The position numbers were made by a program, and so were the translations under genes. DNA of 64,000 nucleotides. It comes from Chelydra serpentina. Its lineage: Eukaryota; Chordata; Testudines; Chelydridae. Location: NCBI GenBank assembly GCA_037349315.1, contig JBAIAC010000006.1, positions 54,928,501 to 54,992,500 of the forward strand, given 5' to 3'. Below, in pieces: positions 27,366 to 40,559 of the stretch (positions within the stretch are counted from its first letter, which is position 1; each line of letters begins with the position of its first letter). A model generated the notes under the pieces. It was given only the letters and a program-made list of their open reading frames with translations. It was not told the DNA's origin and ran no database searches.

Positions 27366-28183
27366 TGAAGAGCCTTCCCAGGTTACTTGTGCATTGTCTT
27401 ATGGTCAGAGTGCATTTCCAAGCAGCCAAGTTTGTTCTCTCTCTATGTTAATTAGAAATAATAGTATTTTTAATAATTATAGAATTATCTATCTGGTTCC
27501 TCTTTCATGTATAAAGTGTGTGTGTGTACACACCCAATTGTTGTTTCCTATGCGTACACTGTTTAATGTACCTCCTGGCACAGTTATAAAAAAAATAAAA
27601 ATTGGTTAGCTGCATTTTCCATGTATTTGGATTTAATGTACATATAGGTAATACCAGTTGACAAATGTCATTTTAAATGTCTAGTGTGGGAGACTGGCTG
27701 ATTCAGCTTTTGGCAGTGTTACACAAAACCTTTAACTTCTGGGTCACTTGTTCAAATCTGAACAAGTTTAATAATGACAATTCAGTAGCATTTTAGTGGC
27801 TTATGTGAAAGAAACTGATTAGTAATTTCCTAGTGGACAGGGTGCCCACATCTCAAAAACCATCCTTGTCAGTGATCTCAGCAGAAAAGACCTGGAGACT
27901 GAGAACTCTTGACAACCTCTGCAGGTATTCTATCCTATTCACTTTTGAAGCACATTAGCAAGTCAGTTGAAACATGCAGTATTAGCCTATACTGCAGTTG
28001 TCCATGCTATACTTATTTAATGGGTAGGAGAACTTTAGTCTCTTGGGCTATCAAACTGGTCTCATAGCACTAATGTTTGTATTTCTTAAAAGAATCATAC
28101 GCATTTTGTGGGTGGGAAAAAGAAACAAAGCAGATGTGTAATTTTTGTTAATGGGATCTTGAACCATGTAAATGGTTTTATAA

Positions 28184-28402
<219 letters not shown>

Positions 28403-31400
28403 TCACTTTGCACATTGATATTAGAGTTGAGAACCCTTACTATGATATAAAGGGAAGAGTTCCTCTATGCAACAGAGGATTTAAACATTCTGTAATAGTG
28501 TTAGAGATGTTTAATTTAAAGTGAACAGATTTTATTAATCATGGGAGTTTAATTTGTACTTTTGATGTTTAATTTGTGTAGTGAATTCATAGTTCTGTTG
28601 ATCTCCCAGAAGTTTCAGTCAAGTATGTTTGTTATATTTTCTTTATATGCTGCATCCTTCTCAGAAGTTTCTGTTATGCTAACACTGTAAAATAACATTA
28701 TTGTACTTAGGGTACATACTAGGATAAACCCCATTACAACTTCCTTTTTATAAAATCCTCTTCAGAACATGCAAAATAGTAACCTTTCAAGGGTGGTCTA
28801 GTGACGAGGGTACAATATATCTTATAACTGGAATTGTGAGGCCTTAGCTTTAACTTCTTCTCCAGAGAAGTTGGAGTGTACAGTACTTCTATATGATCAG
28901 ACATTTTATGTCCTGATCTGAAAGCTGCTCAACATCTGTATGTACTGACTTTTTCAGAAACTTATGGGAAATCTTTGATTTCTTACCTTGTCTCTTAGTT
29001 TAACTGACATTGTTTTTATATGTTTGAGAAGAGCACATATGTATTTGAAGTATTGTATAATAATGGAGGGACTCAAAGGATGTACTGCACATTTAGGTTT
29101 GCATTTTTCTCTCTTTTTTAAGTACAAATTTCTTGCAAACACCAATTATATTTTTGTGACAAAACTTTGTTAGGAGTCCTTCGATAGTTAAATTACCTAG
29201 GTAGTGTAATTTAAATATGATGCAAAAATTATCTGAGATATCTCTTTAGATACATTTAAGATTAAAGGAAAGCATAAGGGAAATGTTATTTTTTTCCTTT
29301 TTTTCTTTTTTTAAATAGTAGCATAGCACAATTAGAATACAGAGGACTGAATTTCAGAGATCCTTTTTGCTTTAATCCATGCACACAGATTGTTGCTTCT
29401 GTTAGATAGTATCAGAGTCTTGCCCAGCAACACATCATTGGAGTGTCTAATTACAGTATGCTACTTCCAATGGCTAAATTTTTTGATCTACTGTAATAAC
29501 AAACTTTTTCCTTCAGTCACTCTGATCTCTTTGTACTTAATCTCCCTTCGGGGTTTCTAGCTTTATGTAATAGTGCCCTTGCTTCACAATTAAAATGCTT
29601 ATGTATAGGAATTATCCATTTCATACCATGAAAACTGCCTTTTATTTATTTACCCAGGTGTTCCTAATGCTGGCCATATATCAACAGATTAAAACTTGCT
29701 ATTTATATCTCAGTGCTAGAAATTTGAAAAATAGAGATGTAGTTTGATGCCTTCTAGTTAAAATTAAATAGGCATCATTTTCAAGCAAAATATTCTCTCT
29801 TCCTGTAGTGAAGAACAAAGCTTACATACTTCAGTTTATATATCTATATATGTCTATATAGATAAACTGATTTCCTCTCTGGATCCTAAAGTTGAAATCT
29901 TTTTGAAAACTTTAGTTTCTAAATTCCCTTCATTGTGAACTTAAGAAAAGGTAAAGCTCTATAGTGCAGTAAGAAAAAGTGATGAGACCACTTCCCAACT
30001 GTCAGAGTAGATTGTTTGTGTGCCACAGTCAGTCTGTTATCAGAAATACACTCCATGTTGTAATAAGTGTGAAAATCTTTTAGTAAAGAACTAGTTATTT
30101 ATTTATTAATCCACTACATAAGTGACTGACAGTGTCTCTGAACTGAGCATTGAATATGTCGGTGTGTATTTTCTTTCAAGGTAAGTATTGCATCGCTCGT
30201 AGGTCATGTGGTGGCATTGGTGAGGCTCTCAAAATGCCCTTTCTCTTCCCACACCCAACACTTTACTTAAGCAGTAATTATTGACTGCAGTATGAAGGAT
30301 TCACACATAAGGCCCCAATTCAGCAATTTATTCAATCACATGCATATATTCAACTACATGAGTTCAGTGGTACTACTTGTGTGGTTGAAGTTACAGTACA
30401 TTGCGGAATTAGAACCACAATCGCATAGCCGCCAGTCACCAGATTCTTGGAAATCCTAAACATTATAAGAGACTGGAGCGTTTAATAGACACATTTAAGG
30501 AAGCGTTGAACTGTCTTGGAGCTCTGATGCTCTCACTCTTCTTTGTCTATCTGAATTTTAGTTATTGTCTAGTTATGTATAGCCTCATGATATTTTTGGT
30601 ACATTATAAAGAGTTTTAAAAAATACAGTGTATCAATTTATTCCTGATATTAACACATTTAAAAGTTCTCTTGATGTATACCTGTTACTTCCCTCAATAC
30701 TAACTATGGTTTATACATCAGGAGGAAACTAGCCTTTATTATACAGTATGGCATAGTCAAGGTTCTTATGTCAGAGTATATCTGTAAGTCACTCAGATGT
30801 CATAGCAATGGGTCTGAGATAAGAACCAAGAAATCTTTCTTACTTTAATCAAAATGGAACTGGTGGCTGGATGTTATCATATGACACATTTCCCACCTCT
30901 TCCTATTGCTCTCGGTACTTGCTCTTGTCTTAATTTGAGCCAGAGAAAAATTTCTAAAGTTTAACATTTTCCAGTTTTGACATGATAGTATGCATTCCAG
31001 TAAAGGTCTCAGCTGGAAGTGGCTGCTGGTAGCTTAGCCTGTTAGTACAGCAGAAATCATTCTCAAATCAGAATCAAGTTTGGGGTTAGGACCACAATCA
31101 ACTGCTTACCAGTCCTCTGCATTAGCTGATTGCTAGATTAGACACTTGGTTATCTCATTGGTGATAAGGAGTTAGTTTGATTGCCATATGGAGAATACAG
31201 TGTTGGCTAATGCTGCTCCTGGTATCTGGCAGTAAGGAGCAATTTGAACTGCTCTGACTTGACACTTCAACAGGAAAATGAATAGAAAACATTGGCTCTG
31301 TTCTGTGTGTTTGAATGATTTAAAAACCAAACCAAACGTGGTTTCCACAGTAGCTGGGACTTTTCACATGTAGCATGTTAGTAAATAAAAAGAAATAAAC

Positions 31401-31640
31401 ACACATACCAGGCTGCATTCCTGATCACATTACCCAAGAATATGGATCTACCTAGAATTTTATCAAGTCATTAAATACATCCTTTTCTTTCCATTGATGA
31501 GATTCTATTTTTCTTTTTGCACTTGCATCCTCTTTTTGTTTTTGTTGTTTAAAAATGTTTTTCAAGTAGTTTTACCTAAACTGATCTCTTAATGATGTAC
31601 TGAAAATCACACAAAATAAATACATTCCATGTTGAAATCT
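28403..31640 (+). other. MYO6: MYO6 3' untranslated region (predicted)
   Basis: No further exon follows. The sequence is AT-rich with long T and TTTA tracts typical of regulatory 3' UTRs. The 3-kb extent is inferred from the candidate poly(A) signal at 31615. A repeat-like stretch at about 30310-30420 (GGCCCCAATTCAGCAA and an inverted follow-up) resembles a small dispersed amniote repeat. Confidence 0.5.
31615..31620 (+). terminator. MYO6: Candidate MYO6 poly(A) signal AATAAA
   Basis: AATAAA followed within ~30 bases by a T/G-rich stretch (GTTGAAATCTGTCTGG). Upstream alternatives exist, for example around 31385-31400, so this is the likely distal site and not a certain one. Confidence 0.45.
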
Positions 31641-31814
31641 GTCTGGTATCTCTTTCTTTTAACCCAATACTTGCAGTTTAAGAGGGGAAAGTTGACCATG
31701 TTTAGAAAAATATAAAAAAGGCAGAAAGGCCTTTCTGAAGGAAAAGAAATATTGTAGATGAGTTAAGGTCACTTGACACCCTGATTGAGTGTCAGGAATC
31801 AATTAAGAGATGGC

Positions 31815-32381
31815 CAGGTGAGCAGAGGTGAAAGTAAGCTGCTCCGGTCTGGTACGGCGTACCAGCAAGAGCCAGTACACTATGCCGGATCGTACTGGCT
31901 TCCCTGGCGGTGATTTAAAGGGCCCGGTGCTCCTGCCACTGCGGGGAGTCCCAGGCCCTTTAAAACACCTCTGGAGCCCTGCCACCACCACTGGTAGTGG
32001 CGGCAGGGCTCCGGCCACTACGGGGAGCCCCGGACCCTTTAAATCACCACCAGAGCTCTGGCAGCAGGGCTCAGGCGGTGCTTTAAAGGGTCCGGGGCTC
32101 CCCACAGCGGCCAGAGCCGCGGGCCCTTTAGATCCCTGCCTGAGCCTGGCTGCCGGAGCCCCGGGGCTCTGGCAGCTGGGCTCCAGCAGGGATTTAACAT
32201 TCCCTGGGGCTCGGGGCAAATTAAAGGGCCCGGGGCTCCCAGCCAGTGATTTAAAGGCACCAGGGCTCCCAGCCAGAGCTCTGGGGCCTTTAAATTGCCT
32301 CTTCCGGTTGAGGCCACGCCCCTACCCAGGACTCCGGCGTACTGGTAAGTCCTGTACATTACTTTCACCCCTGCAGGTGAG
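31815..32381. mobile_element. GC-rich hAT-like element with perfect 8-bp target duplication
   Basis: The body 31823-32373 begins CAGAGGTGAAAGTAA and ends with the inverted TTACTTTCACCCCTG. It is flanked by identical CAGGTGAG (31815-31822 and 32374-32381). The interior consists of alternating direct and inverted GGGCCCTTTAAA-type units with GC-rich spacers, which create long spurious frames on both strands. No transposase. Confidence 0.9.
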
Positions 32382-35150
32382 TTATAGTACTAGCAGAGTT
32401 GCCCAGTCCAAGCAATACAGACAGGCTTAGTGTTAAGATCACTCTTTCTTCATGGGAAAGGGAGTTACCTCAGAAGAGGAAATTTCATTTTGTGGTGATG
32501 TCAACGAGCGCATAATGTTGAGATTTTGCTGTTGAATTGGGATCCCATTCGTTCAGCATTGGACTGGTTACATCCTGAGCGCAGCTTGGAATAAGAACCC
32601 AACATGTTATGCCTGTCAGTGGTGGCATCCAAATGCATAGAAGGGTTTGGAGGCCCCTGTAGAGGAAAACAGTTCAGTGATTTATATGTGCTAAACTCTC
32701 CCTGTTTGTCCCTTCCTTCAGAATCATGTGAACGCGTCACAGGAGTTGGTGACTGGACGTGCGGACACAGTATTATGCATTTGGCTCAAAGGTGGGTGGC
32801 TGTTTCCCCCTGGCAGTTCATTGCTGGGATGAAGTTCTGAGTTGGCACGGATGGAGGGGCAGGTGACATGGGGCAAGGGAGCAGGTCATGAAACTTGATG
32901 TTTGGATCTGTGGGCACAATATTATGCTTTGGGACCACAGGAAGGCAGTCAGTTCCCCTGGAGGTCCAGAGCTGGGCCTCAGTGGTGAGGCAAGGTGAAT
33001 CTGAGTTAGTGTGGCAGGAGGGATGTGCTCTGGGACCAGCTGATGCCTGTTTTACACCCTTTGGCAGTCAGGAAGCAGCCACCTGAAATGATTATAGTTC
33101 ATTAGTTGATTAGGGATTTTCTAAGAAGGTGATGTAATCATCAGTGCACAGAGAGATTTAGGGAAAATCCAAATTCTGGGGGTGATGCTGACTGGTCTGA
33201 AATGCTGCAGCAGAATGGTATGATGGGGAACTACCAGCCCTCTCTGGGTTGACAAGGCCAGAAGGTGTGTGAATAATCAGGAATGGGAAGTATCCATAAT
33301 TACCCACCTCAAAACTATTGTTTAGTTATTCAGGGACAATGAGGTACACCTTCCTGAGCAGGGAGCAGATATATTGTTGCTGTTACAGAGGAAATTGTTA
33401 ACTGTCTTGGAACCCAGCTGGGGCTGGTGTGGGGCAGCCAAGCAAAATGACTGGTGCCTCCTTGTGGCATGTGTCTAGTGCAAGGATTTATTTGAGAGCG
33501 ATTAAGGAAAGAGTCATGATCTGCACTGTACAAATTATCTAGGAACTGGCCAGCAATGAGACAAGTTATTAAAGTCACAGCCTAATTAAACCATGTTCCT
33601 TACAAATTGTCTTTCTTCCCGCACGTCTGGGACAAGGATGAAGTGATGTTAAGCATCCCTTTGGATTTAAAATGGCTACTCTATTTCAACTCTAGATCTA
33701 CTTACCTGTGACACAGTTTTTATCATCTTTATTTCCAAATTAATTTAAGACCCAAACATCAAATTAGGATGTAATTATGATAATGCGATTAAATACTGAT
33801 TGAATCTCCGATGCAATTTTCAAGTAAATAGTTTTATTATATTTTATTGAAATACAAAAGGTTTACATCCAGCAAGTGTATTTGGTAATTAATATTTGAT
33901 AGTGATAAATACAGTCATGAGCAATCATTTCATTATTCAATACACATTTAAAAATGGCTTCTTTATTTCCTGACTAATGAAGAGTTGATATGAATTGAAA
34001 TATACTAAATACATTGAAAAAAACATACTATTTTGCGCAGTCTTAAGTGATATGAGCAACAGTTACAGCTAACATTTGTTGAAAGATATCTTTCAATGCC
34101 CACTGAAAAATATTTTAAAATGAGGTCCTACTCTGAAATGTGACTTGGTAAAATAGCATAATGGGTTCCCTGTTTATTGTCTCAATGATTTCCTACTCAA
34201 AATACTCAGTTTATAAGTCAGAAAGATGTTATGTCAGCCCTGCAAATTCAACCTGGGATTTAAGATGGGGTCTTCTATCTTGCACATGAGCACCAGTAAC
34301 ACAGATTCTGCATGCCAAATTATGGTTTGCACAGATGTAACTAACTGGAACTTTGTCATCTATTCTGTTGACACTGCACAAGATAACACAGAATAAAGCT
34401 CACTCACTCTTTGCTCTGCTGGCTCTCCAGTGCTAACAGTTAAAAAGTAAACACTTAATTTTTGTCACTAAAATAGCAGATAATACTCTGAATACACACA
34501 AGATTCAGATCTGAATAAAGAGGTACCATGTTGCTATAGTACGCTGTACTGAGTAGAACCGCATTTTTAAGATTTAATTACAGTTTTTGTGGTACAATAA
34601 AGGGTAAACCAATGCCCAAATAGAGTACAACATTGATACGCATAGACTCATGAATACGACAAGTAACATCAATAGTTGAATCTGGATTATGAAACAATCC
34701 AGCACAGATGGGTGATAAGCGTATAGAATCCTTATGGCTGCCGTTGCTTGTAGAGATGCCTTCTGCAGAAACTTAATGGTAACCATTAGGAGAGATTTGT
34801 GTGAATACTGAATATAAATTATTTGTGTGTGTGCATATATATATATAAATATATGTATATACTCTATTTGCTACCATAGAGTAATCATAAACACAAATCT
34901 CTTATGTACATTGTAAAATTTACAGAATGTTTCTTTATGCTTGGAAAGCCTACTTTCAGGAAAACTGCAATCATTTTGCTCTATCCAAAAGTGTGAAATC
35001 TCAGAGTGAGAGATCTTTCCACCATGAATTAAACAATTAAATATGTAAAGTTTTGTTGGGGTCAGACAATAATTTATTTACTGACAGTAGATGTTGAGAT
35101 TAACAGGTTAAAGCATTATAACTTAAAATTGTCAACATTGCATGTCAAAA
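32382..35150. other. MYO6-IMPG1 intergenic region, no recognised gene
   Basis: 32500-33600 is relatively GC-rich with internally similar phrases (for example ATTATGCATTTGG and ATTATGCTTTGGG about 150 bp apart) and may be an unclassified repeat. The remainder is AT-rich. No coding signal. Confidence 0.4.
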
Positions 35151-36792
35151 TATAAAAAGGGCTGTCGATTAATCGCAGTTAACTCACGCGGTTAAATAAA
35201 AAAAAATTAATCATGATTAATCACAGTTTTAATTGCACTGTTAAACAACAGAATACCAATTGAATTTTATTAAATATTTTTGGATTTTTTTCTACATTTT
35301 CAAATATATTTATTTCAGTGACAACACAATACAAAGTGTACACTGCTCACATTATATTATTTTTAATTAATATTTGCACTGTAAAAATGATAAAAGAAAT
35401 AGTATTTTTCGTTCACCTCATACAAATACTGTAGTGCAATCTCTTTATTGTGAAAATGCAACTTACAAATGTAGATTTTTTTTGTTACATAATTGCACTC
35501 AAAAACAAAACAGTGCAAAACTTTAGAGCCTACAAATCCACTAAGTGCTATTTCTTGTTCAGCCAATCACTAAGACAAACAAATTTGTTTACATTTACGG
35601 GAGATAATGCCCACTTCTTATTTACAATGTCACCAGAAAGTGAGAACAAGCGTTCACATGGGACTTCGTAGCTGGCATTGCAAGGTATTTATGTGCCAGA
35701 TATGCTAAACATTCATATGCCCATTCATGCTTCGGCCACCATTCCAGAGGACATGCTTCCATGCTGATGATGCGCATTAAAAAAATATTGCATTAATTAA
35801 ATTTGTGACTGTACTCTTTGGCAGAGAATTTTTTGTCTCTGGCTCTGTATTACCTGCATTCTGCCATATATTTCATGTTATAGTAGTCTCAGATGATGAC
35901 TCAGCACATGTTGTTCATTTTAGGAACACTTTTGCTGCAGATTTGACAACACAAAAGGTACCAATGTGAGATTTCTAAAGATAGCTACGGTACTCAACCC
36001 AAGGTTTAAGAATCTGAAGTGCCATCCAAAATCTGAGAGGGACAAGGTGTGGAGCATGCTTTCAGAAATCTTAAAAGTGCAACACTCCAATGCAGAACCT
36101 ACAGAACCTGAACCACCGAAAAAGAAAATCAACCTTCTGCTGGTGGCATCGGACTCAGATAATGAAAATGAACATCATTGGTCTGCATTGCTTTGCACTG
36201 TTATTGAGCAGAACCTGTCATCAGTATGGATGCATGTCCTCTGGAATGGTGGATGAAGCATGAAGACACACATGAATCTTTAGCACATCTGGCATGTAAA
36301 TAACTTGCGACGCTGGCTACAACAGTGCCCTGAGAATGCCTGTTCTCGCTTTCAGGTGACATTGTGAACAAAAGCGGGCAGCATTACCTCCTGCAAATGT
36401 AAACAAACTTGTTTGAGCAATTTGGCTGAACAAGAAATAGGACTGAGTGGACTTATAGGCTCTAAAGTTTTACTTTGTTTTATTTTTGAATGCAGTTATT
36501 TTTTGTACATAATTCTACATTTTAAAGTTCAACTTTCATGATAGAGATTGCACTACGATACTTGTATTAGGTGAATTGAAAAATACTTTTATTTTTTATA
36601 GTGCAAATATTTGTAATAAAAAATAAATATAAAGTGAGCACTATACACTTTGTATTCTGTGTTGTAATTGAAATCAATATATTTGAAAATGTAGAAAACA
36701 TCCAGAAATATTTAAATAAATGGTATTCTATTATTGTTTAACAGTGCGATTAATCACGATTAATTTTTATCACTTGACAGTCCTAATAAAAA
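35151..36792. mobile_element. hAT-type fold-back transposon with very long inverted arms
   Basis: The body is about 35159-36784. It begins GGGCTGTCGATTAATCGC and ends with the inverted GATTAATTTTTATCACTTGACAG form. The inverted similarity continues about 600 bp inward on each side (for example ATTTCTTGTTCAGCCAA near 35548 against TTGGCTGAACAAGAAAT near 36422). Flanks TATAAAAA and AATAAAAA match at 7 of 8 positions. The loop holds a transposase fragment. Confidence 0.85.
35920..36256 (+). pseudogene. hAT (ZBED-like) transposase fragment
   Basis: The frame from 35966 reads FLKIATVLNPRFKNLKCHPK, then ERDKVWSMLSEILK, PTEPEPPKKKINLLL and SDSDNENEH. The 'A-x-L-x-PRFK' segment is the conserved block before the C-terminal dimerisation region of hAT and ZBED transposases. 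Only about 90 residues survive between the inverted arms, so no activity is expected. Confidence 0.7.
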
Positions 36793-37524
36793 GTAAATAT
36801 ACTTAAACGCTAAGTTGTCAAGCAGCATTTTTCATATATTACCTGTCTGTAAATGTTGATTATAATTGATAAATATTTTTTCTGTGTGTGCACAATGAAA
36901 TTGATGTTTACTGATGTTTACTCATAAAAATCTAATGTTTCCACGCCTATTTATAAAAGCAGGTTGGAACTGCATTACTGTTCCTTCTACTGGGTTCTCA
37001 TACTGCTAGTGGAATGTAACACTAGCAAGATATCTGCTTATATCACTTAACTTTGAAATAACTAACTAAAATCTTTAAGCACTATACTTTAACACTGGAC
37101 ACTTAATACATGCATTTTAACACCGTATTCATGATGAATTTTTAGACTGTTGCACTGAGCACAGCGGTTGCAGCTTTCCATTAACAAAACAGTGACTTTC
37201 ACTTGATGTGTGCTCCAGTTTCAACACAAAATTGTGAGACTTTCTGTTATCCTCAAATTTGCCCATATACATAGTTTAGCCTGAACTCCAGTCTTGAATA
37301 GTGCAGAACTTGTTTCTGAATATCTGTAAGACAAAATCTTGTAAGAATCATTTTTTAAAAGTTTACAGAAGCCCTTTAATAAAGCGTCCTCAAATTGAAA
37401 TAAATTGAAAATGTTTTACTAAACCACTGTAATCAGGCAGGCAAAGTTTCACTAAAATCAACTAGGTATCTTCCAAGTTGTTTCAAATAGAATTTAGTAG
37501 TCCCCTACTTGCAGCTATTTAATT

Positions 37525-38140
37525 GCAGATAGCAGTAGCGTAGCCGGGGGGGAGCAGTGGGAGCGGCTGCTCCCCTGTGGCTGAAGCGGCGCCTTAAAAA
37601 GCGCTGTCAGCGCCCAGCTCCGGCAGTGGGGCTCGGGCGGTGCTTTAAAAGGCCTACGGCTCTTGCAGCTGCTGGGAGCCACAGGCCTTTAAAATCCCTG
37701 CCCGAGCCCGGCAGGGCAGCGCTTTAAAAGGCCCACAGCTCCCCGTGGCTGCAGGAGCCGCGGGCCTTTTAAAGCGCTGCTGGAGCCGGGCTTGGGCGGT
37801 GCTTAAAAAGGCCCGGGGCTCCTGCCACTGCGGGGAGCCATGGCCCTTTTAAAGCACCGCCCGAGCCCCGCTGCTGGAGCTTCGGCGGTGCTTTAAAGGG
37901 CCTGGGGCTCCCCGCAGTGGCTGGAGCCTGGGCCCTTTAAATCACCGCCAGGGAAGCTGGTAATGTTCGGCACGGCGTACTGGCTCTTGCCGGTACGCCG
38001 TACGGGACCGTACCGGCGAGGACCCGTCGCCGAAGACCCGCAGGCGCCGCCAGGTTGAGTACAGGGAGAGCCTTGGGAGGCGCCTTTTTTTAGCGCCGCT
38101 CCCCCTGTGCTCGGGACCTGGCTGCGCTACTGGCACATAG
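37525..38140. mobile_element. Second GC-rich hAT-like element, sharing a module with 31823
   Basis: The body 37533-38132 begins CAGTAGCGTAGCCGGG and ends with the inverted CCTGGCTGCGCTACTG. Flanks GCAGATAG and GCACATAG match at 7 of 8. Inside, CTTTAAA-centred GC units alternate in orientation. The segment 37933-38010 is the inverted counterpart of 31845-31925 (shared GGCAAGAGCCAGTAC-type and GCTTCCCTGGCGGTGATTTA blocks). Confidence 0.82.
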
Positions 38141-40012
38141 AGGTAATGCTATAGCAGTCATGTTGTTGTTGCTGTGCTTAGCATTATGGGGTTTCATATA
38201 AAATCTCAGTGAAATGGTGTAGGAATAGTATGTTCATTTGAATAGTATATTCCTGAGTATTAAACAATGAATGAAATACAATATTCTGAAGGATTCACAT
38301 ATGAAATACGTATGGATCCATAAATACAGTAGCTCTAGCAGCTGAAATAAAGCATTCTTCTTCATGACTTTGCCTGTATATAGTCTCAGTGTAAAGGTAG
38401 CTTATTTTACAAACTCTCAGAACAATTTTCAAACCTCAGATCTATCATTCTGGGATTAAGGGTATAGCCCTTCTCATTCCCCTTCCCTCTCCAAAAAGGC
38501 TCTTAATGGTCCCTCAGTTCTCCTTCCACCAGCCTTAGTAGTAATGGAATCCTACCTGTGTGATATTATGGCTTTATTAGATAGACTTACTTCTATTGTT
38601 GTATTTTTGTACTTTAAAAAAAATTCCTATTATTATTTCAATAATTCAGTTACTCTGGAGACCACTTGTCTAATATAGCAGATGTGGAGCAGAAAAGAGA
38701 TTGTGGTGCTCCTTCTGCCCCTCAGAATTATGTAATTCCATCAAACATCCCTGGTAATTTGAATACTTGAATGGAAACTTACGCTGTTTTTTCCCCAGGG
38801 TCAGATGAGAAAGGAACTATACATTGAGACATGTATGATGGGGGAGCCCTTAGGGACCTCCAGCCCCAAACAGCTGTTTCATGGGAAGCGCTTGTGTCCA
38901 CATAAGGCAGATCCAGCGCCAAATGACTTGAAATCCAAGAAATCCTCCTCAGATCCACCTAAGGAGGATCCCATATGCTTCAGTTCTAGTACTTCTAAAT
39001 TGTTTGATTTGAGGTCTTTGGGTCCATCCCCTTTGAATGGGACATTTATAGTGATTCCTCGGGACTCCAGAAGAGCATTATCCCTTTCTTAACAGAATCT
39101 TGCAAACCTATAAGAAATGCTCTCAAAGGCAGTGTCTGAAATGGGGTTTTGTCTAAGACTGTTGCAACTGATTACTTTTGAAAGGCTGCAAATGTGCCTT
39201 CTGCAAGGTTGCGCAAGTTTTGTTTGCAAACCGAACTTTGTACTCAATCCAGATAAGACCCTTTCTTCTTAAGGAGATCAAATATTAGATTTATTGGTGG
39301 ACGGTGCCAGTCAATGTCTGGAAAGAGATGCCCTTCTCACCTCTGATGCCATTCACAGTGGTAAACATTGATATTCAAATCTGGGTTGTGGCAGTCCATT
39401 TAAGTCAACTGAAAATGTCTGGGTTTTGAAAGTCAAGAAAACTTAGACTTCAGACAAACCTCTTGCAACTGTGAGTAATGTGCTGCTGCTTCAAACACTC
39501 TTGCTGATCAGAAGGCAGCCATCACTGATCCTGACAGGCAATGCTGTGATGATATATTATTTAAAGAATCAGGAAGGAGCTTTATTTCCCCTATTACATA
39601 CTTCCACAGAAATGGTGCATTTTGAAAGAGATGTTTTCTTCAGTTCTACACCTAGCAAGACTGAAAAGAAACTTAGTAGTTGGTTTAGGTTGCAAAAAAT
39701 CAGATCAACATTGGATAGTCTCCTAAAGACTGCTGGAGGTTTGACTTTTGACATATGGGGTCATCTAGGTTTGGTCTTGCTTGCCTAAAGTCACAACATG
39801 AAGTGTCTGGTCTGCTTGAGCGTAGGCATGAACCCAAATTCCCAAATTCAGTGTCAGATATGCTGCTTTTGCATAGAGGAGCAAGACTCGCGTATAGCTT
39901 TTCCTTATTCCTTCCATTCCAGAATATTTTGAGGGAGAAAGGACAGAGTCTGTGTGATCCTGATCACCCTAGCACAGACTATGGTTTTCAGATTGGTTAG
40001 CCCTGTCCAAGG
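38141..40012. other. Presumed IMPG1 3' flank with unresolved open stretches
   Basis: Open stretches at 38805-39092 and 39471-39788 on the plus strand are embedded in sequence that reads like decayed coding DNA (for example HTSTEMVHFERDVFFSSTP), but I cannot assign a family. They may be remnants of an unidentified retroelement. TTTATT at 39581-39586 would be an AATAAA signal on the minus strand, about 430 bp after the candidate IMPG1 stop. Confidence 0.35.
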
Positions 40013-40115
40013 TTAATTTGGTTTTGATCTTGAGCACGGATCTTTCATTTCAGAATAAGGGTCTGGTTCTTCATAGTCATGAATCCTTTCGTTTGACCGC
40101 TTGATTTCTGGGTTA
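40013..40115 (-). CDS. IMPG1: Putative IMPG1 last exon: cytoplasmic tail
   Basis: Minus-strand acceptor CCCTGCTAG then T plus 33 codons to TAA (stop 40013-40015). The leading T completes D with the GA left by the exon at 43764, so phase fits. The peptide begins NPEIKRSNERIHDYEEPDPY. From memory, the human IMPG1 C-terminus contains NNKVISKRNSELL followed by VEYEEFN, and the N..I.KR / YEE pattern aligns. The open frame extends further upstream to about 40224, so a different acceptor or an extra small exon is possible. Similarity is weak and short. Confidence 0.42.
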
Positions 40116-40559
40116 CTAGCAGGGTTTTTCTGACCAGTCACATCCTTGCTTTTGGAATCACAGATACCTTTCACTTGGTAATCATATGACTTCATGTGAA
40201 AGCAATTTTTAAGCTTATGTAGAGACTAAGGAGTTGTTTCCACTTCTTCACTATATACTGGATTTTCACATACCCCTTTATGAACTCAGAATTATCTTTG
40301 ACTATGGCTAAAGTGTACTGAATAGCCTTCACTTCTACTGTCTACCATACACCTGTTTGAAGGAGTTGGGTCTTTTTTCAAGCCTTGGCAAAATTATTTC
40401 TTTAGGATCTAGGCTGGGATTGTCAAAGAGACCAAAGTGTGTTTAGGCATGCAAGTCCTACTGAAAGTCAAGAAGATTTGGATGTCTAACCTCCCCAGCC
40501 TGAATGAATATGTATTCTCCAGATTGTAAAACTGAGCCTTTGTGCTGCCCATTCATTTA

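Noticed and set aside
31828..32430. 200-codon plus-strand reading frame, with overlapping long minus-strand frames
   Set aside because: It lies within a hAT-like element of repeating GC-rich palindromic units, which produce long frames on both strands. The peptide is G/P/A-rich without a domain and runs past the element's end.
38805..39788. Open stretches as a possible gene on the plus strand
   Set aside because: They are broken by stops and frame changes and have no recognised domain, so I could not decide between an unidentified retroelement remnant and chance. They are kept only as a note.
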